Assembly: GCF_017114995.1 (NCBI RefSeq)
Contig: NZ_JABXKL010000003.1
Location: forward strand, 1 to 64,000
Direction of reading: 5' to 3'
DNA from: Nostoc sp. NMS9
GTDB lineage: Bacteria > Cyanobacteriota > Cyanobacteriia > Cyanobacteriales > Nostocaceae
DNA length: 64,000 nt
The position numbers were made by a program, and so were the translations under genes. The notes under the pieces were generated by a model, which saw only the letters and a list, made by a program, of their open reading frames with translations, searched no databases and was not told the DNA's origin. Positions 1-7,973 of the stretch are shown here, one piece after another; the first letter of the stretch is position 1, and each line of letters opens with the position of its first letter.

Positions 1-440
1 AGGCACGAGAAGACTCATCCTGAATCGCCCTGGCAGCAGCAAGGGCTTCTGGCAAAACTTTTGGCAGTTTCTGGGCTAAGGCACTCAAGGCATAGACACG
101 AGAAGACTCATGCTGAATCGCCCTGGCAGCAGCAAGGGCTTCTGGCAATATATCTGGCAGTTTCTGTGCTAAGGCACTCAAGGCATAGGCACGAGAAGAC
201 TCATCCTGAATCGCCCTGGCAGCAGCAAGGGCTTCTGGCAATATATCTGGCAGTTTCTGGGCTAAGGCACTCAAGGCATAGACACGAGAAGACTTATCCT
301 GTATTGCCCTGGCAGCAGCAAGGGCTTCTGGCAACAACTCTGGTGGCAGTTTCTGGGCTAAGGCACTCAAGGCATAGGCATGATAATACTCAGACTGTAT
401 TGCCCTGGCAGCAGCAAGAGCTTTTTGCAGTGCTAATTCT
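1..440 (-). repeat. 93-bp tandem repeats coding for 31-residue helical units
   Basis: The same segment recurs at 63, 156 and 249 (period exactly 93 bases) and again at 345 (96 bases, one extra codon), with a partial unit at 1-62 and a more diverged one after 345. Neighbouring units differ by only a few bases. The repeats stay in frame with the TIR-NB-ARC gene and encode its ligand-sensing end. The near identity at DNA level points to recent expansion or homogenisation. Confidence 0.9.
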
Positions 441-2443
441 TGAAAATTTGGTGTTAAATAATTGACTAGTTCTGTCAGCGAGTCGATTTTCTCTTGTGGT
501 TTTGGTTTTTGCAGGGCATAAGCTAGTCCTTGTTCGGGAGTCCACATCTTGTTTTTGACTAACGCTACCAGCAGATTTGCTGGTAGATTAGCTGCCAAAC
601 TATTCATCGATGCAGTAATCAAAGCATAACGACACTGCAAGCTTAGTGTTGATTCAGTGCGATTCGCTTCTGCTAGTTCCCAAGCACGAGAAATATCTGT
701 GATGTAACCGCCAGTTTGTGCCAATTGTTCTCGCACTTCATACCAGCCATTGCTTCCAGTTGCAGACTCTTCCCGCAATAACTGGTGAATCTCTTCTAAC
801 TGTCCAGCCTTTTCCAAATGCCAAACTAAATACTGATGAATGTAACCATCATCGAGTAAAGTATGCCATAAACCATTCTGGGTTTTCTGCCGATACTTCT
901 TTAAAAAAGCAGCGTGAACATCAGCAAGGTTTAAACCCAACCCAGCCAAATCTCCTCGGCGCTTTGGCTCAGAGGGAGCAGTTAACAAATTACAAGCTAA
1001 ATCGTGGAATAAGTCATGTAAGCGATAGGTAGGCATACCATCAGCAAGCGGTACTCCTGTTAATAGCAATGCTTTATTCCGTAAATATTGCAACATCTTG
1101 GCAGCATCACGCTTATCCATCTGCCACAGCGTTGCCGCCATCATCTTATTAATGTTGACATCCTCCGGCAATACCCCTAACCAAGAGAAATGCTGCTGCT
1201 TTTCTGGTGGCATTCTCTTGACGCTCAAATTTAATGATGCGGTTAAACTCAGGCGTTTTAAACTAGCCTCATCAGTAATTTCTTCGGCTTCCGGTCGGTC
1301 AAAACTTGTTAATCTAGCTATTTCTTGCTGAATATCTCCCAACAATTCATTCCAAGTCGTACCACAGGCAACTTCGGCGGCTGCGAGTTCCAATGCTAGG
1401 GGAAGATAACCAACGCCTTTGGCTAAATTTTCTGCTGAGTGACGTTCTGTGCCTGTAATCTCGCGTCTTAATTTCTTAGTCAGCAATTCCATTGCCTGGT
1501 CTGGTTTCATTATATCCAGGCTGTAGATGTTGGCTGCTAAGGCATCGGCAATGTGACCTTCACGAGTAGTTACTAAAACTTGACAACGCGCCCCACCAAA
1601 ATTAAATGCTCGTGCATCTTCGGTATTCCAAGCATCATCCACCACTAGCAACACAGCTTTGTCATAAAGCAGAGTCTGCAAATGGGTGGAAGTTGCTTCT
1701 GTACTGGTAGGCTTAAAGCTATAGTCTCCTAATGCTTGCACCCAGCCACTAAGTAAAGCCAGCACATTGGGTTGTTGACCTAATGTTGCCCAAAGAATGC
1801 CATCACAAAAACGAGATTGTATTTCTGCATTATGGGCTAAAGCCGCAGCTAAAGTAGATTTGCCCACCGAACCCAAACCGTGAATCGCAGTAATTACTAA
1901 AGTGCGACTATCAGACGATGAACCATTTAAAAGACGAGCCTTTAAATCATCGCTGTACTCTGGGCGTTCTACAAAATATGTGGGTAAAGGTGGCGCTTGC
2001 AGGGGACGGTAAACAGAATGAGCAATATTAGTATTAAGGGGATAGTGCTTTTTGAGTGCAGCAATCAAATCCTCAATTGCTTTTGCAGGGTTTTGCCAAT
2101 AAAGAGCAATACATTCGTCAAAGCTCAATCTCTCTACATCCGCCTCCTGTTCCATTTGGATACAAAAAACTCGCGTTTCTCCCCCAGAAGTCTGCTGTCT
2201 GGCTGCGTTAACAATCTGGGATGCCCAACGGGTTCCCAATGCTCTACTAGTTCCACACAATACCACTGCCCCGCCAGCACTCAGAACTTTTGAGACTTCT
2301 TCAGTGAAAGACTGCCCTACCATGACAGTTCCGCGATGTATTACCTCATAGCCAGCCTCGCGGATGGGTTTTGCCAATTCTTCTGCTAAATCTTCTTCTC
2401 CGTTAGCGTGGGCAATGTAAACCTGCCAGTTTTTATCACTCAT
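1..2443 (-). CDS. TIR-NB-ARC protein with C-terminal helical repeats (NLR-like), 3' end beyond the window
   Basis: Open from ATG at 2443 through the left edge, 814 residues visible. Residues about 5-110 form a TIR-like fold beginning WQVYIAHANGEEDLAEELA. An NB-ARC/STAND ATPase follows, with Walker A GLGSVGKST near 188 and Walker B/kinase-2 LLVVDDAW near 264, and an MHD-like YRLHDLFHDLA near 469. From about residue 660 to the edge run 31-residue alpha-helical repeats with core SALAQKLPD.LPEALAAARAI. The TIR-like domain has W73 but isoleucine where the catalytic glutamate of NADase TIRs would be, so it may be a docking domain. The start codon overlaps the stop of the upstream TIR gene by 4 bases (ATGA), implying translational coupling. 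By family knowledge such STAND proteins sense a trigger, oligomerise and activate an effector; a defence role here is inference. Confidence 0.85.
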   Translation of the reverse strand, partial: MSDKNWQVYIAHANGEEDLAEELAKPIREAGYEVIHRGTVMVGQSFTEEVSKVLSAGGAVVLCGTSRALGTRWASQIVNAARQQTSGGETRVFCIQMEQEADVERLSFDECIALYWQNPAKAIEDLIAALKKHYPLNTNIAHSVYRPLQAPPLPTYFVERPEYSDDLKARLLNGSSSDSRTLVITAIHGLGSVGKSTLAAALAHNAEIQSRFCDGILWATLGQQPNVLALLSGWVQALGDYSFKPTSTEATSTHLQTLLYDKAVLLVVDDAWNTEDARAFNFGGARCQVLVTTREGHIADALAANIYSLDIMKPDQAMELLTKKLRREITGTERHSAENLAKGVGYLPLALELAAAEVACGTTWNELLGDIQQEIARLTSFDRPEAEEITDEASLKRLSLTASLNLSVKRMPPEKQQHFSWLGVLPEDVNINKMMAATLWQMDKRDAAKMLQYLRNKALLLTGVPLADGMPTYRLHDLFHDLACNLLTAPSEPKRRGDLAGLGLNLADVHAAFLKKYRQKTQNGLWHTLLDDGYIHQYLVWHLEKAGQLEEIHQLLREESATGSNGWYEVREQLAQTGGYITDISRAWELAEANRTESTLSLQCRYALITASMNSLAANLPANLLVALVKNKMWTPEQGLAYALQKPKPQEKIDSLTELVNYLTPNFQELALQKALAAARAIQSEYYHAYALSALAQKLPPELLPEALAAARAIQDKSSRVYALSALAQKLPDILPEALAAARAIQDESSRAYALSALAQKLPDILPEALAAARAIQHESSRVYALSALAQKLPKVLPEALAAARAIQDESSRA

Positions 2444-2823
2444 TTTATTGCCCGCAGCAGTTCAGATACTCCTTTTGACCAGTCTTGAACTAAATCTGCA
2501 TACTTAATATCAGCTAGAATAGCAGGCGGTTCCCCACCTGTGAGCAAAATCGGCAATACCTTTACTTGGTGTCCTGCCAATTGTCGAGCTAACACTGACA
2601 TCCACTCACGGTTTACCCAAGACGACATATTAGAGGAGGAGTAACACAGCACTAAATACTTAGATCCTTCTAGCCCTTGGTCAACACGCTCAACAATCGA
2701 ATCTCCTACGTCTATCTTCCATTCATCAAACCATACTTCATGCCCCGCATCACCTAATTCATTTGCCAGCTGTTCAGCTTGTTGAGCATCACTTTTACGA
2801 TGACTGATGAAGACATTGGGCAT
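2440..2823 (-). CDS. Stand-alone TIR domain protein, probable effector
   Basis: A protein of 127 residues that is almost entirely one TIR domain: box 1 VFISHRKSD at residues 4-12, the middle GHEVWFDEWKIDVGDSI, and WVNREW at 69-74. E73 sits four residues after W69, where NADase TIRs (SARM1, Thoeris ThsB, plant TIRs) carry their catalytic glutamate. It is the first gene of a two-gene operon and its TGA overlaps the ATG of the TIR-NB-ARC gene. The simplest reading is that the larger protein senses and this one acts, perhaps by NAD+ cleavage or cyclic ADP-ribose-type signalling. The TIR fold and catalytic residue are visible; activity and target are inference. Confidence 0.88.
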   Translation of the reverse strand: MPNVFISHRKSDAQQAEQLANELGDAGHEVWFDEWKIDVGDSIVERVDQGLEGSKYLVLCYSSSNMSSWVNREWMSVLARQLAGHQVKVLPILLTGGEPPAILADIKYADLVQDWSKGVSELLRAIK

Positions 2824-2861
2824 GGTTAAATTTTCGACTTGAATGATATTAATTTAACAAA

Positions 2862-3150
2862 TTTATCAGACGCGATAAATCGCGTCTCTACATGAGGGTT
2901 GTCTCGTTCCCAGTCTCCGACTGGGAATGCCTGTTTTTGAGGCTCCGCCTCAAGACTTGCGGTTCTGTCGCAATGAGAGAGCATTTCCAGCCAGAGGCTG
3001 GAAACGAGATTTGAAAGCTAAAAAATAAAATAGCACTAAGAGGATATTTGAAAAGTGTTTGACTGTGATTAAAATCACCCCCCTTAATCCCCCCTTATAA
3101 AGGGGGGAAATCAGAAAATCCAGTCCCCTCCCCTTTATAAGGGGAGGGTT
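2862..3150. repeat. Dispersed hairpin repeats
   Basis: The spacer upstream of the TIR operon is made of repeats. They are a palindrome AGACGCGATAAATCGCGTCT near 2868, a GTTCCCAGTC..GACTGGGAATGC / GAGGCTCCGCCTC hairpin series at about 2905-3010 that recurs at 31.45 kb, and two C/G-rich hairpins. Of the latter, CCCCCCTT at 3089-3096 pairs with AAGGGGGG at 3100-3107, and CCCTCCCCTT at 3126-3135 pairs with AAGGGGAGGG at 3139-3148. No gene is supported here. Confidence 0.75.
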
Positions 3151-3398
3151 AGGGAGGGGTAAAAAAATATTTGATACATCAATCACGACTTTTCAAACAA
3201 CCTCTAAGGAAAAATTGAGGGTTGGAAACTCAAGTCGGTGGGTAAAGTCTTGTGTAGCTGCGACTTCTAGTCACTCGGCGAGTTTATAAATATCCTCTAA
3301 AAGCGATCACAATTTCAGGTATAACTAATAGCTTTAAGAAACCTTCTAAAATAGAGCAACGTCTACAATAATAAGCATTTAATTTATGATAAAACCTT

Positions 3399-3629
3399 AT
3401 GCTCAAACCAATTTTTAACTCTTTTTTTAGTGATATAACTACCAAAAGTTTTGTAAATGCTACTGCCATTATATTGTTATGTGCTTTTACCACTAAACCA
3501 GTACTTGCTAACGTGCCTATAAGCTTTACCGATGTTAGCAATGATATCTATTCCAAAGAGATTCAAGAGGCTATTCCTATAAACGCGAACGATTGCAATT
3601 ACCAAAAACAGAATTTCCTCTTGAGATAA
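3399..3629 (+). pseudogene. Truncated exported SLH-domain protein
   Basis: The 76-residue reading frame starts with a convincing signal peptide (hydrophobic TAIILLCAF, cleavage-like PVLA). It then enters SFTDVSNDIYSKEIQEAI, which reads like the first helix of an S-layer homology domain. After about residue 57 the sequence stops resembling SLH and runs into the next gene. Cyanobacterial SLH proteins are several hundred residues long, so this is a 5' remnant, probably left by a deletion that joined it to the downstream gene. Identification rests on a short stretch. Confidence 0.5.
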
Positions 3630-4087
3630 TTGCAGAATTACACCGAGTCATTGAACGTAACCTCCGACGGGTCAAGCTACTTAGTGAGGATGCACGCAAG
3701 CAAGCAATTATTGCACCGATATTATTAGAAGTTTGCGAAATTGCCCAAACCCAACTGAATATTGAGTATCCCATTAATATTAGTGACCAACTAAAAGACA
3801 GCTTGGATTACTATATTGATAAAGGTAAGGGATTGTTAGTAATTGAAGCGAAACAAGCCGATTTAAGTAGAGGATTTACACAATTAGCAGTTGAGTTGAT
3901 TGCACTCGCTCAATGGATAAATTCAGAATTGCCGCTTATTTATGGTGCAGTAACTACTGGTGAAGATTGGCGATTTGCAATATACAACCGTCAAGAAAAA
4001 CAAATAACGGAAGACCTCAAATTATATCGAGTTCCTGAAGAATTAACTGAATTAACTCACATTTTAGTTGGCATATTGAGCAATTAG
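3593..4087 (+). CDS. Small PD-(D/E)xK nuclease-like hypothetical protein
   Basis: 164 residues from a TTG at 3593. The frame is open upstream to an in-frame stop at 3542, but no ATG is available, so the native start may have been lost when the SLH remnant was joined to it. The core YYIDKGKGLLVIEAKQ at about 72-87 has the Asp..Glu-x-Lys spacing of PD-(D/E)xK nucleases, and the rest is alpha/beta with predicted helices. It resembles the N-terminal domain of type I restriction-type proteins that occur alone in many cyanobacteria. Function unproven. The truncated or alternative start makes it uncertain whether it is expressed. Confidence 0.5.
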   Translation: MQLPKTEFPLEIIAELHRVIERNLRRVKLLSEDARKQAIIAPILLEVCEIAQTQLNIEYPINISDQLKDSLDYYIDKGKGLLVIEAKQADLSRGFTQLAVELIALAQWINSELPLIYGAVTTGEDWRFAIYNRQEKQITEDLKLYRVPEELTELTHILVGILSN

Positions 4088-4092
4088 ACTTT

Positions 4093-4228
4093 CAATATTG
4101 CTCGGTTAAGAATATTTGTAGGTTGGGTTGAGGCAATGCGTTACCCAACAAACCCCGCAAAAGGTTGGGTTTCCTTCCTCAACCCAACCTACACATTTTT
4201 ATTTTTTAGACTTAACCGAGCAGTATTG
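4093..4228. repeat. 136-bp MITE-like element with nested inverted repeats
   Basis: Outer arms of 18 bases at 4093-4110 and 4211-4228 match as inverted repeats at 17 of 18 positions (core GCTCGGTTAAG). Inside them, GTAGGTTGGGTTGAGG at 4118-4133 and its exact complement at 4177-4192 form a second stem. The element has no coding capacity and separates two genes that point at each other, so it could also act as a bidirectional terminator. Confidence 0.65.
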
Positions 4229-4244
4229 TAACGCACCCTACTTA

Positions 4245-6173
4245 TTAAGACTCCATCTCTGCCAATTCTAACCAGCGTTCAGTCGCCACATCGATCGCTT
4301 GCTTAAGATTTTCCACCTGTTCATACAATTTCTGCACTTGGCTATAATTCCCCGGTGAGACATTTGCTAGTGTTTTCTCGGTTTCCGCCTTCTCAGCCTC
4401 TAACTCGGCAATCTTACCTTCCAACTGCTCAAATTCCTTTTTCTCCCAATTGGATAATCTCCGCCGCTTGGTATTCTCTACATCCTTGGCTGAAGCCGCA
4501 CCATTTTGGACTTCGACATTTTTGGGCTTCTCCTTAGTATTAGCAGCTTGTTGCTGTGCTTCTTCAGCCTTCTTATAGTCCAGATAAATCGAGTAATTAC
4601 CTGGATATTGCCGGAGATTACCACCTGACTCAAAGGAAAATACTGTGTCGATGGTGCGATCGAGAAAGTAGCGATCGTGAGAAACTACAATTACACACCC
4701 GGCAAAGTCTTCTAAATAATCCTCTAATACTGCCAATGTCTGAACATCTAAATCATTTGTCGGTTCATCTAAAATTAAGACATTGGGCGCACTCATCAAA
4801 ACCCGCAACAGAAATAAACGGCGTTTTTCCCCACCCGAAAGTTTACTAATTGGGGCATACTGCTGATTACCAGGAAACAAAAACCGCTCCAACATTTGAG
4901 AAGCAGTAATTTGAGTCCCATCAGTAATTTTGATAAACTCTCCTTCTTCTTTGATGTAGTCAATCACGCGCTGATTTTCGTTTAAGGCTGTGAGCAATTC
5001 TTCAGAATGCTGGTCAAAATAACCGATGTGAACTGTAGTACCAATTTCTGCAATGCCGGAATCTGGCTTAACCAGTCCAGTAATTATATCCATTAAAGTG
5101 GATTTACCAGCACCGTTAGCGCCAATAATGCCGATGCGGTCTTCTGGACTAAATTCGTAGGTGAAATTATTAATCAAAGTGCGTCCATTGTATGCCTTAG
5201 AAACGTTATCTAATTCAATAACTTTTTTACCAATGCGACGACCAACTGTAGAAATATCAACTTTACCTTGAACTTGTTTAAATTCAGTATCCCGCAGAGC
5301 GTGAGCGCGGTCAATTCTAGCTTTTTGCTTGGTACTTCTGGCTTTTGGCCCTTTTTTGAGCCATTCTAACTCGCGCCGCAACAAGCCTTGGTGTTTACGT
5401 TGACTGCTGACGGCAGATTCTTCAGCTAAAGCTTTCTTTTCGAGGTAATATGAATAGTTACCTGTATAGGTGTAAATGTCGCCTCGGTCGATTTCAATAA
5501 TCCGATTGGTAACGCGATCTAGAAAGTAGCGATCGTGAGTAATCAAAAACAATGCGCCGCGATAGCGATTCAAATAACTTTGTAACCATTCTACAGAAAG
5601 AGCATCTAGATGGTTTGTTGGCTCATCCATGAGCAAAGCATCTGGTTCTGATAGCAAAGCTGATGCTAAAGCAATACGCTTGCGATAACCTCCAGATAAA
5701 GTACTTATCTTGGCATCAAAGTCAGAAATTCCTAATTTTGTGAGGATGATTTTGGCATTTGTTTCTAGTTCCCAAGCACCAGTCGTATCCATCCGTTGCA
5801 TCACGACAGAAAGGCAAGACATCAGTTGACTATCATCTGGATAGTGAACTAATTTATCAGAAAGTTCTTCATACTCGCGTACTAAAGCTGTATGTTCGCC
5901 ACTGTCAGCGAAAACTTGCTCTAAAACTGTGTGATTTTCATCTAAATCTGGCTGCTGGGGTAAGTAGATAATTTTAGAACCGGAGTTGATTAAAATTTGA
6001 CCGCTATCTATCGATTCTAGCCCAGCGATCATTTTTAATAAGGTTGATTTACCAGAACCATTAGTACCAATTAATCCAACTTTATCGGTAGCATCAAGGC
6101 TAAAGCTAGCATCTTTTAAAATTTCCTTGATGCCAAAGTCTTTTTTTACTGATTGTAGTGTAATAATACTCAT
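4245..6173 (-). CDS. ABC-F family ATPase, Uup-like
   Basis: 642 residues with two soluble ABC ATPase domains and no membrane segments. The first has Walker A GTNGSGKST, signature LSGGYRKR and Walker B LLMDEPTNHLD. The second has GANGAGKST, LSGGEKRR and LILDEPTNDLD. A charged linker between them (RRELEWLKKGPKARSTKQK) and a C-terminal coiled coil of about 80 residues rich in Glu and Lys match the Uup branch of the family. ABC-F proteins act on ribosomes or on branched DNA rather than in transport. Length and domain order are normal. It is likely monocistronic and faces the nuclease-like gene. Confidence 0.92.
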   Translation of the reverse strand: MSIITLQSVKKDFGIKEILKDASFSLDATDKVGLIGTNGSGKSTLLKMIAGLESIDSGQILINSGSKIIYLPQQPDLDENHTVLEQVFADSGEHTALVREYEELSDKLVHYPDDSQLMSCLSVVMQRMDTTGAWELETNAKIILTKLGISDFDAKISTLSGGYRKRIALASALLSEPDALLMDEPTNHLDALSVEWLQSYLNRYRGALFLITHDRYFLDRVTNRIIEIDRGDIYTYTGNYSYYLEKKALAEESAVSSQRKHQGLLRRELEWLKKGPKARSTKQKARIDRAHALRDTEFKQVQGKVDISTVGRRIGKKVIELDNVSKAYNGRTLINNFTYEFSPEDRIGIIGANGAGKSTLMDIITGLVKPDSGIAEIGTTVHIGYFDQHSEELLTALNENQRVIDYIKEEGEFIKITDGTQITASQMLERFLFPGNQQYAPISKLSGGEKRRLFLLRVLMSAPNVLILDEPTNDLDVQTLAVLEDYLEDFAGCVIVVSHDRYFLDRTIDTVFSFESGGNLRQYPGNYSIYLDYKKAEEAQQQAANTKEKPKNVEVQNGAASAKDVENTKRRRLSNWEKKEFEQLEGKIAELEAEKAETEKTLANVSPGNYSQVQKLYEQVENLKQAIDVATERWLELAEMES

Positions 6174-6245
6174 AAGATTGAAGTCATTAATTATTTCTCA
6201 TTAGTGAGTAGGTAAGGTAAATACCTTACCTACATTCGCCGAATT

Positions 6246-6662
6246 CTATACAAATAAATCCAAGGGAAGGTGTCCATACATTTCGTTGATTCCATCTTCA
6301 TCATAAGACTGGCAAGATACTAATACTCCCCGATGATGTCCATCATAGGAATCAAGATAACACAAGCCATTTTTCCCATTTAATTTGATATAAACTGGGC
6401 CTTCGGGTGTAAGTAAATTGTTTGGTGGTTCATAACCCAAAGCCAGAGAATAGGTTTTCATCGCCAATATTCCTTCTTCTGCTGTATCAGCACAAATTCC
6501 TAAAATTTGGTAATCAGTAAGCTTGGTGAGCAAAATTAAGGCATTACGAATTACTACTTTTTCTGATGAGTTGAGGATAGGGGCAATGTCTAGACAGTTG
6601 AATTTGTTCAGTAATTTTTTCGCTTCTTCGGCGGTGAGATTCTGAGGATTGGGGGTTGACAT
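6246..6662 (-). CDS. DUF1824 family protein
   Basis: 138 residues, soluble, no signal peptide. The sequence LTAEEAKKLLNKFNC near the start and PVYIKLNGKNGLCY..DSYDGHHRGVLVSCQS in the second half match my memory of DUF1824, a family nearly confined to cyanobacteria and plastid-bearing organisms with no established function. It lies 72 bases downstream of the ABC-F gene's start on the same strand and may be expressed separately. Nothing unusual in length or composition. Confidence 0.8.
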   Translation of the reverse strand: MSTPNPQNLTAEEAKKLLNKFNCLDIAPILNSSEKVVIRNALILLTKLTDYQILGICADTAEEGILAMKTYSLALGYEPPNNLLTPEGPVYIKLNGKNGLCYLDSYDGHHRGVLVSCQSYDEDGINEMYGHLPLDLFV

Positions 6663-6937
6663 AAACTTCGACTATTATCTTGTTGGTTTTTCTGTGGTGT
6701 TTGAGTTGAGACTAGTACCGCAAGGCAGAAGTCAAAAGTCAAAAGGCTTTAATTTTGGGCTTTCTGGCTGTAATGAAATGGTAGGTTTCCACCGACCTGT
6801 ACTAGCCCAACTTATACCATTTTGAATTTTAGATTTTAGATTTGGAATTGGGAATAGTCCAATGTATTGTAAAATTTGTCTGAGGTCAAAGCAAATTCCA
6901 TAATTTTAGACCTTGTTATCTCATGCCCACTTCCCTT

Positions 6938-7786
6938 TTACGGTTGATTTTGGACATTCCCAAGGTTGAATATGAAGGGTACGCCGTTTTTTGAGTCACT
7001 ACCCATAACCAGCACTTTGGGCATCTGAGCGCCGCCAGTCTTCCAAGCTTCAATTGCTTCTTTTTGCAGAACCAACTGTCCTCCTTGGGCTTTGAGTGTT
7101 TCTGCTAAGAGTCTTTGAGCTTCTGCCCTACCTTTGGCACGATTAATGTCTGCTTGGGCTTCTTGTTCAGCTTCCCGTGCTACATAAACGGCTCTTTGCG
7201 CTCGTTGTTCAGCAATTTGTTTTTCTTCGACGGCTCTGGCAAATTCTGGTGAGAATGCTAAATCAACTACGCTAGTATCTAACACAATTATCCCATATTT
7301 GTCTAAGCGATCGCCTAAGGCATTATCAAAGTCTTCTTTCAATTCACTTCTTTTGGTAATCGCTTCTTCTACTGTTCTTCTAGCTGCGGCAATTTTAAAT
7401 GCTTCTTGTGTTTGGGGCGCAATGATTTTTGATACAATATTCGCTAATGTTCCTTGTTTCCTTCTAACTTCAACTACCTTAATCGGATCGAGGCGAAAGT
7501 TAATTGCAAATCTCGCAGATAAATTTTGCAAGTCTTTAGTAGAACTTTCTGCAGGGACTTCAAATTTTTGCACTGTTAAATCATATACATCTATCACAGT
7601 GATAAAAGGCGGTTTCAAGTGAATACCTTCCAATAAAGCGCCATCTCTTGCTTTACCCAAGATGCTGATTACTCCTGCTTGCCCTGGGTTAATAATAATA
7701 AAGGAATTTAGCCCAATAATCACTAGTATTGCTAACACAATTCCGAAAACTGTGGTTTGCCAATTACCCAATTGCTGATTTTTCAA
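6938..7786 (-). CDS. Prohibitin-family (SPFH/band 7) membrane protein
   Basis: 282 residues. One N-terminal membrane segment at about 12-33 (VFGIVLAILVIIGLNSFII) is followed by an SPFH domain from INPGQAGVISILGK to about residue 200. Next comes a helical Ala/Glu-rich stretch with AEQRAQRAVYVAREAEQEAQADINRAKGRAEAQRLL, typical of prohibitins. Prohibitins form large ring scaffolds on membranes and modulate AAA proteases such as FtsH. Length is normal. Upstream at 7801-7840 there is an ATTAGTC-type tandem repeat and no obvious operon partner. Confidence 0.9.
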   Translation of the reverse strand: MKNQQLGNWQTTVFGIVLAILVIIGLNSFIIINPGQAGVISILGKARDGALLEGIHLKPPFITVIDVYDLTVQKFEVPAESSTKDLQNLSARFAINFRLDPIKVVEVRRKQGTLANIVSKIIAPQTQEAFKIAAARRTVEEAITKRSELKEDFDNALGDRLDKYGIIVLDTSVVDLAFSPEFARAVEEKQIAEQRAQRAVYVAREAEQEAQADINRAKGRAEAQRLLAETLKAQGGQLVLQKEAIEAWKTGGAQMPKVLVMGSDSKNGVPFIFNLGNVQNQP

Positions 7787-7973
7787 ATTCCTCTCTCCAA
7801 TATTAGTTAGTCATTGGTCATTAGTCATTAGTCATTTGTTATGCTTATTCCTCTTGTCTCCCAGTCCCCAATCCCCAGTTTTGCTTTGACTTGAATAAAC
7901 TCAGTTACTAGTTTAAGTTTCTCATTAGTCTGTTTGAATCAATCTTCTGACTCAGGACTTAGGACTCAAGACT

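Noticed and set aside
1..440. Regular 93-bp repeats as a CRISPR array
   Set aside because: Units are contiguous, without unique spacers, and keep the reading frame of the NLR-like protein.
61..465. Plus-strand open frame over the 93-bp repeats
   Set aside because: Antisense shadow of the repeat-coding part; its composition follows from the minus-strand gene.
2950..3186. 78-codon minus-strand frame
   Set aside because: Lies wholly in hairpin repeats (LPNPPLIKGRG-type translations are repeat artefacts).
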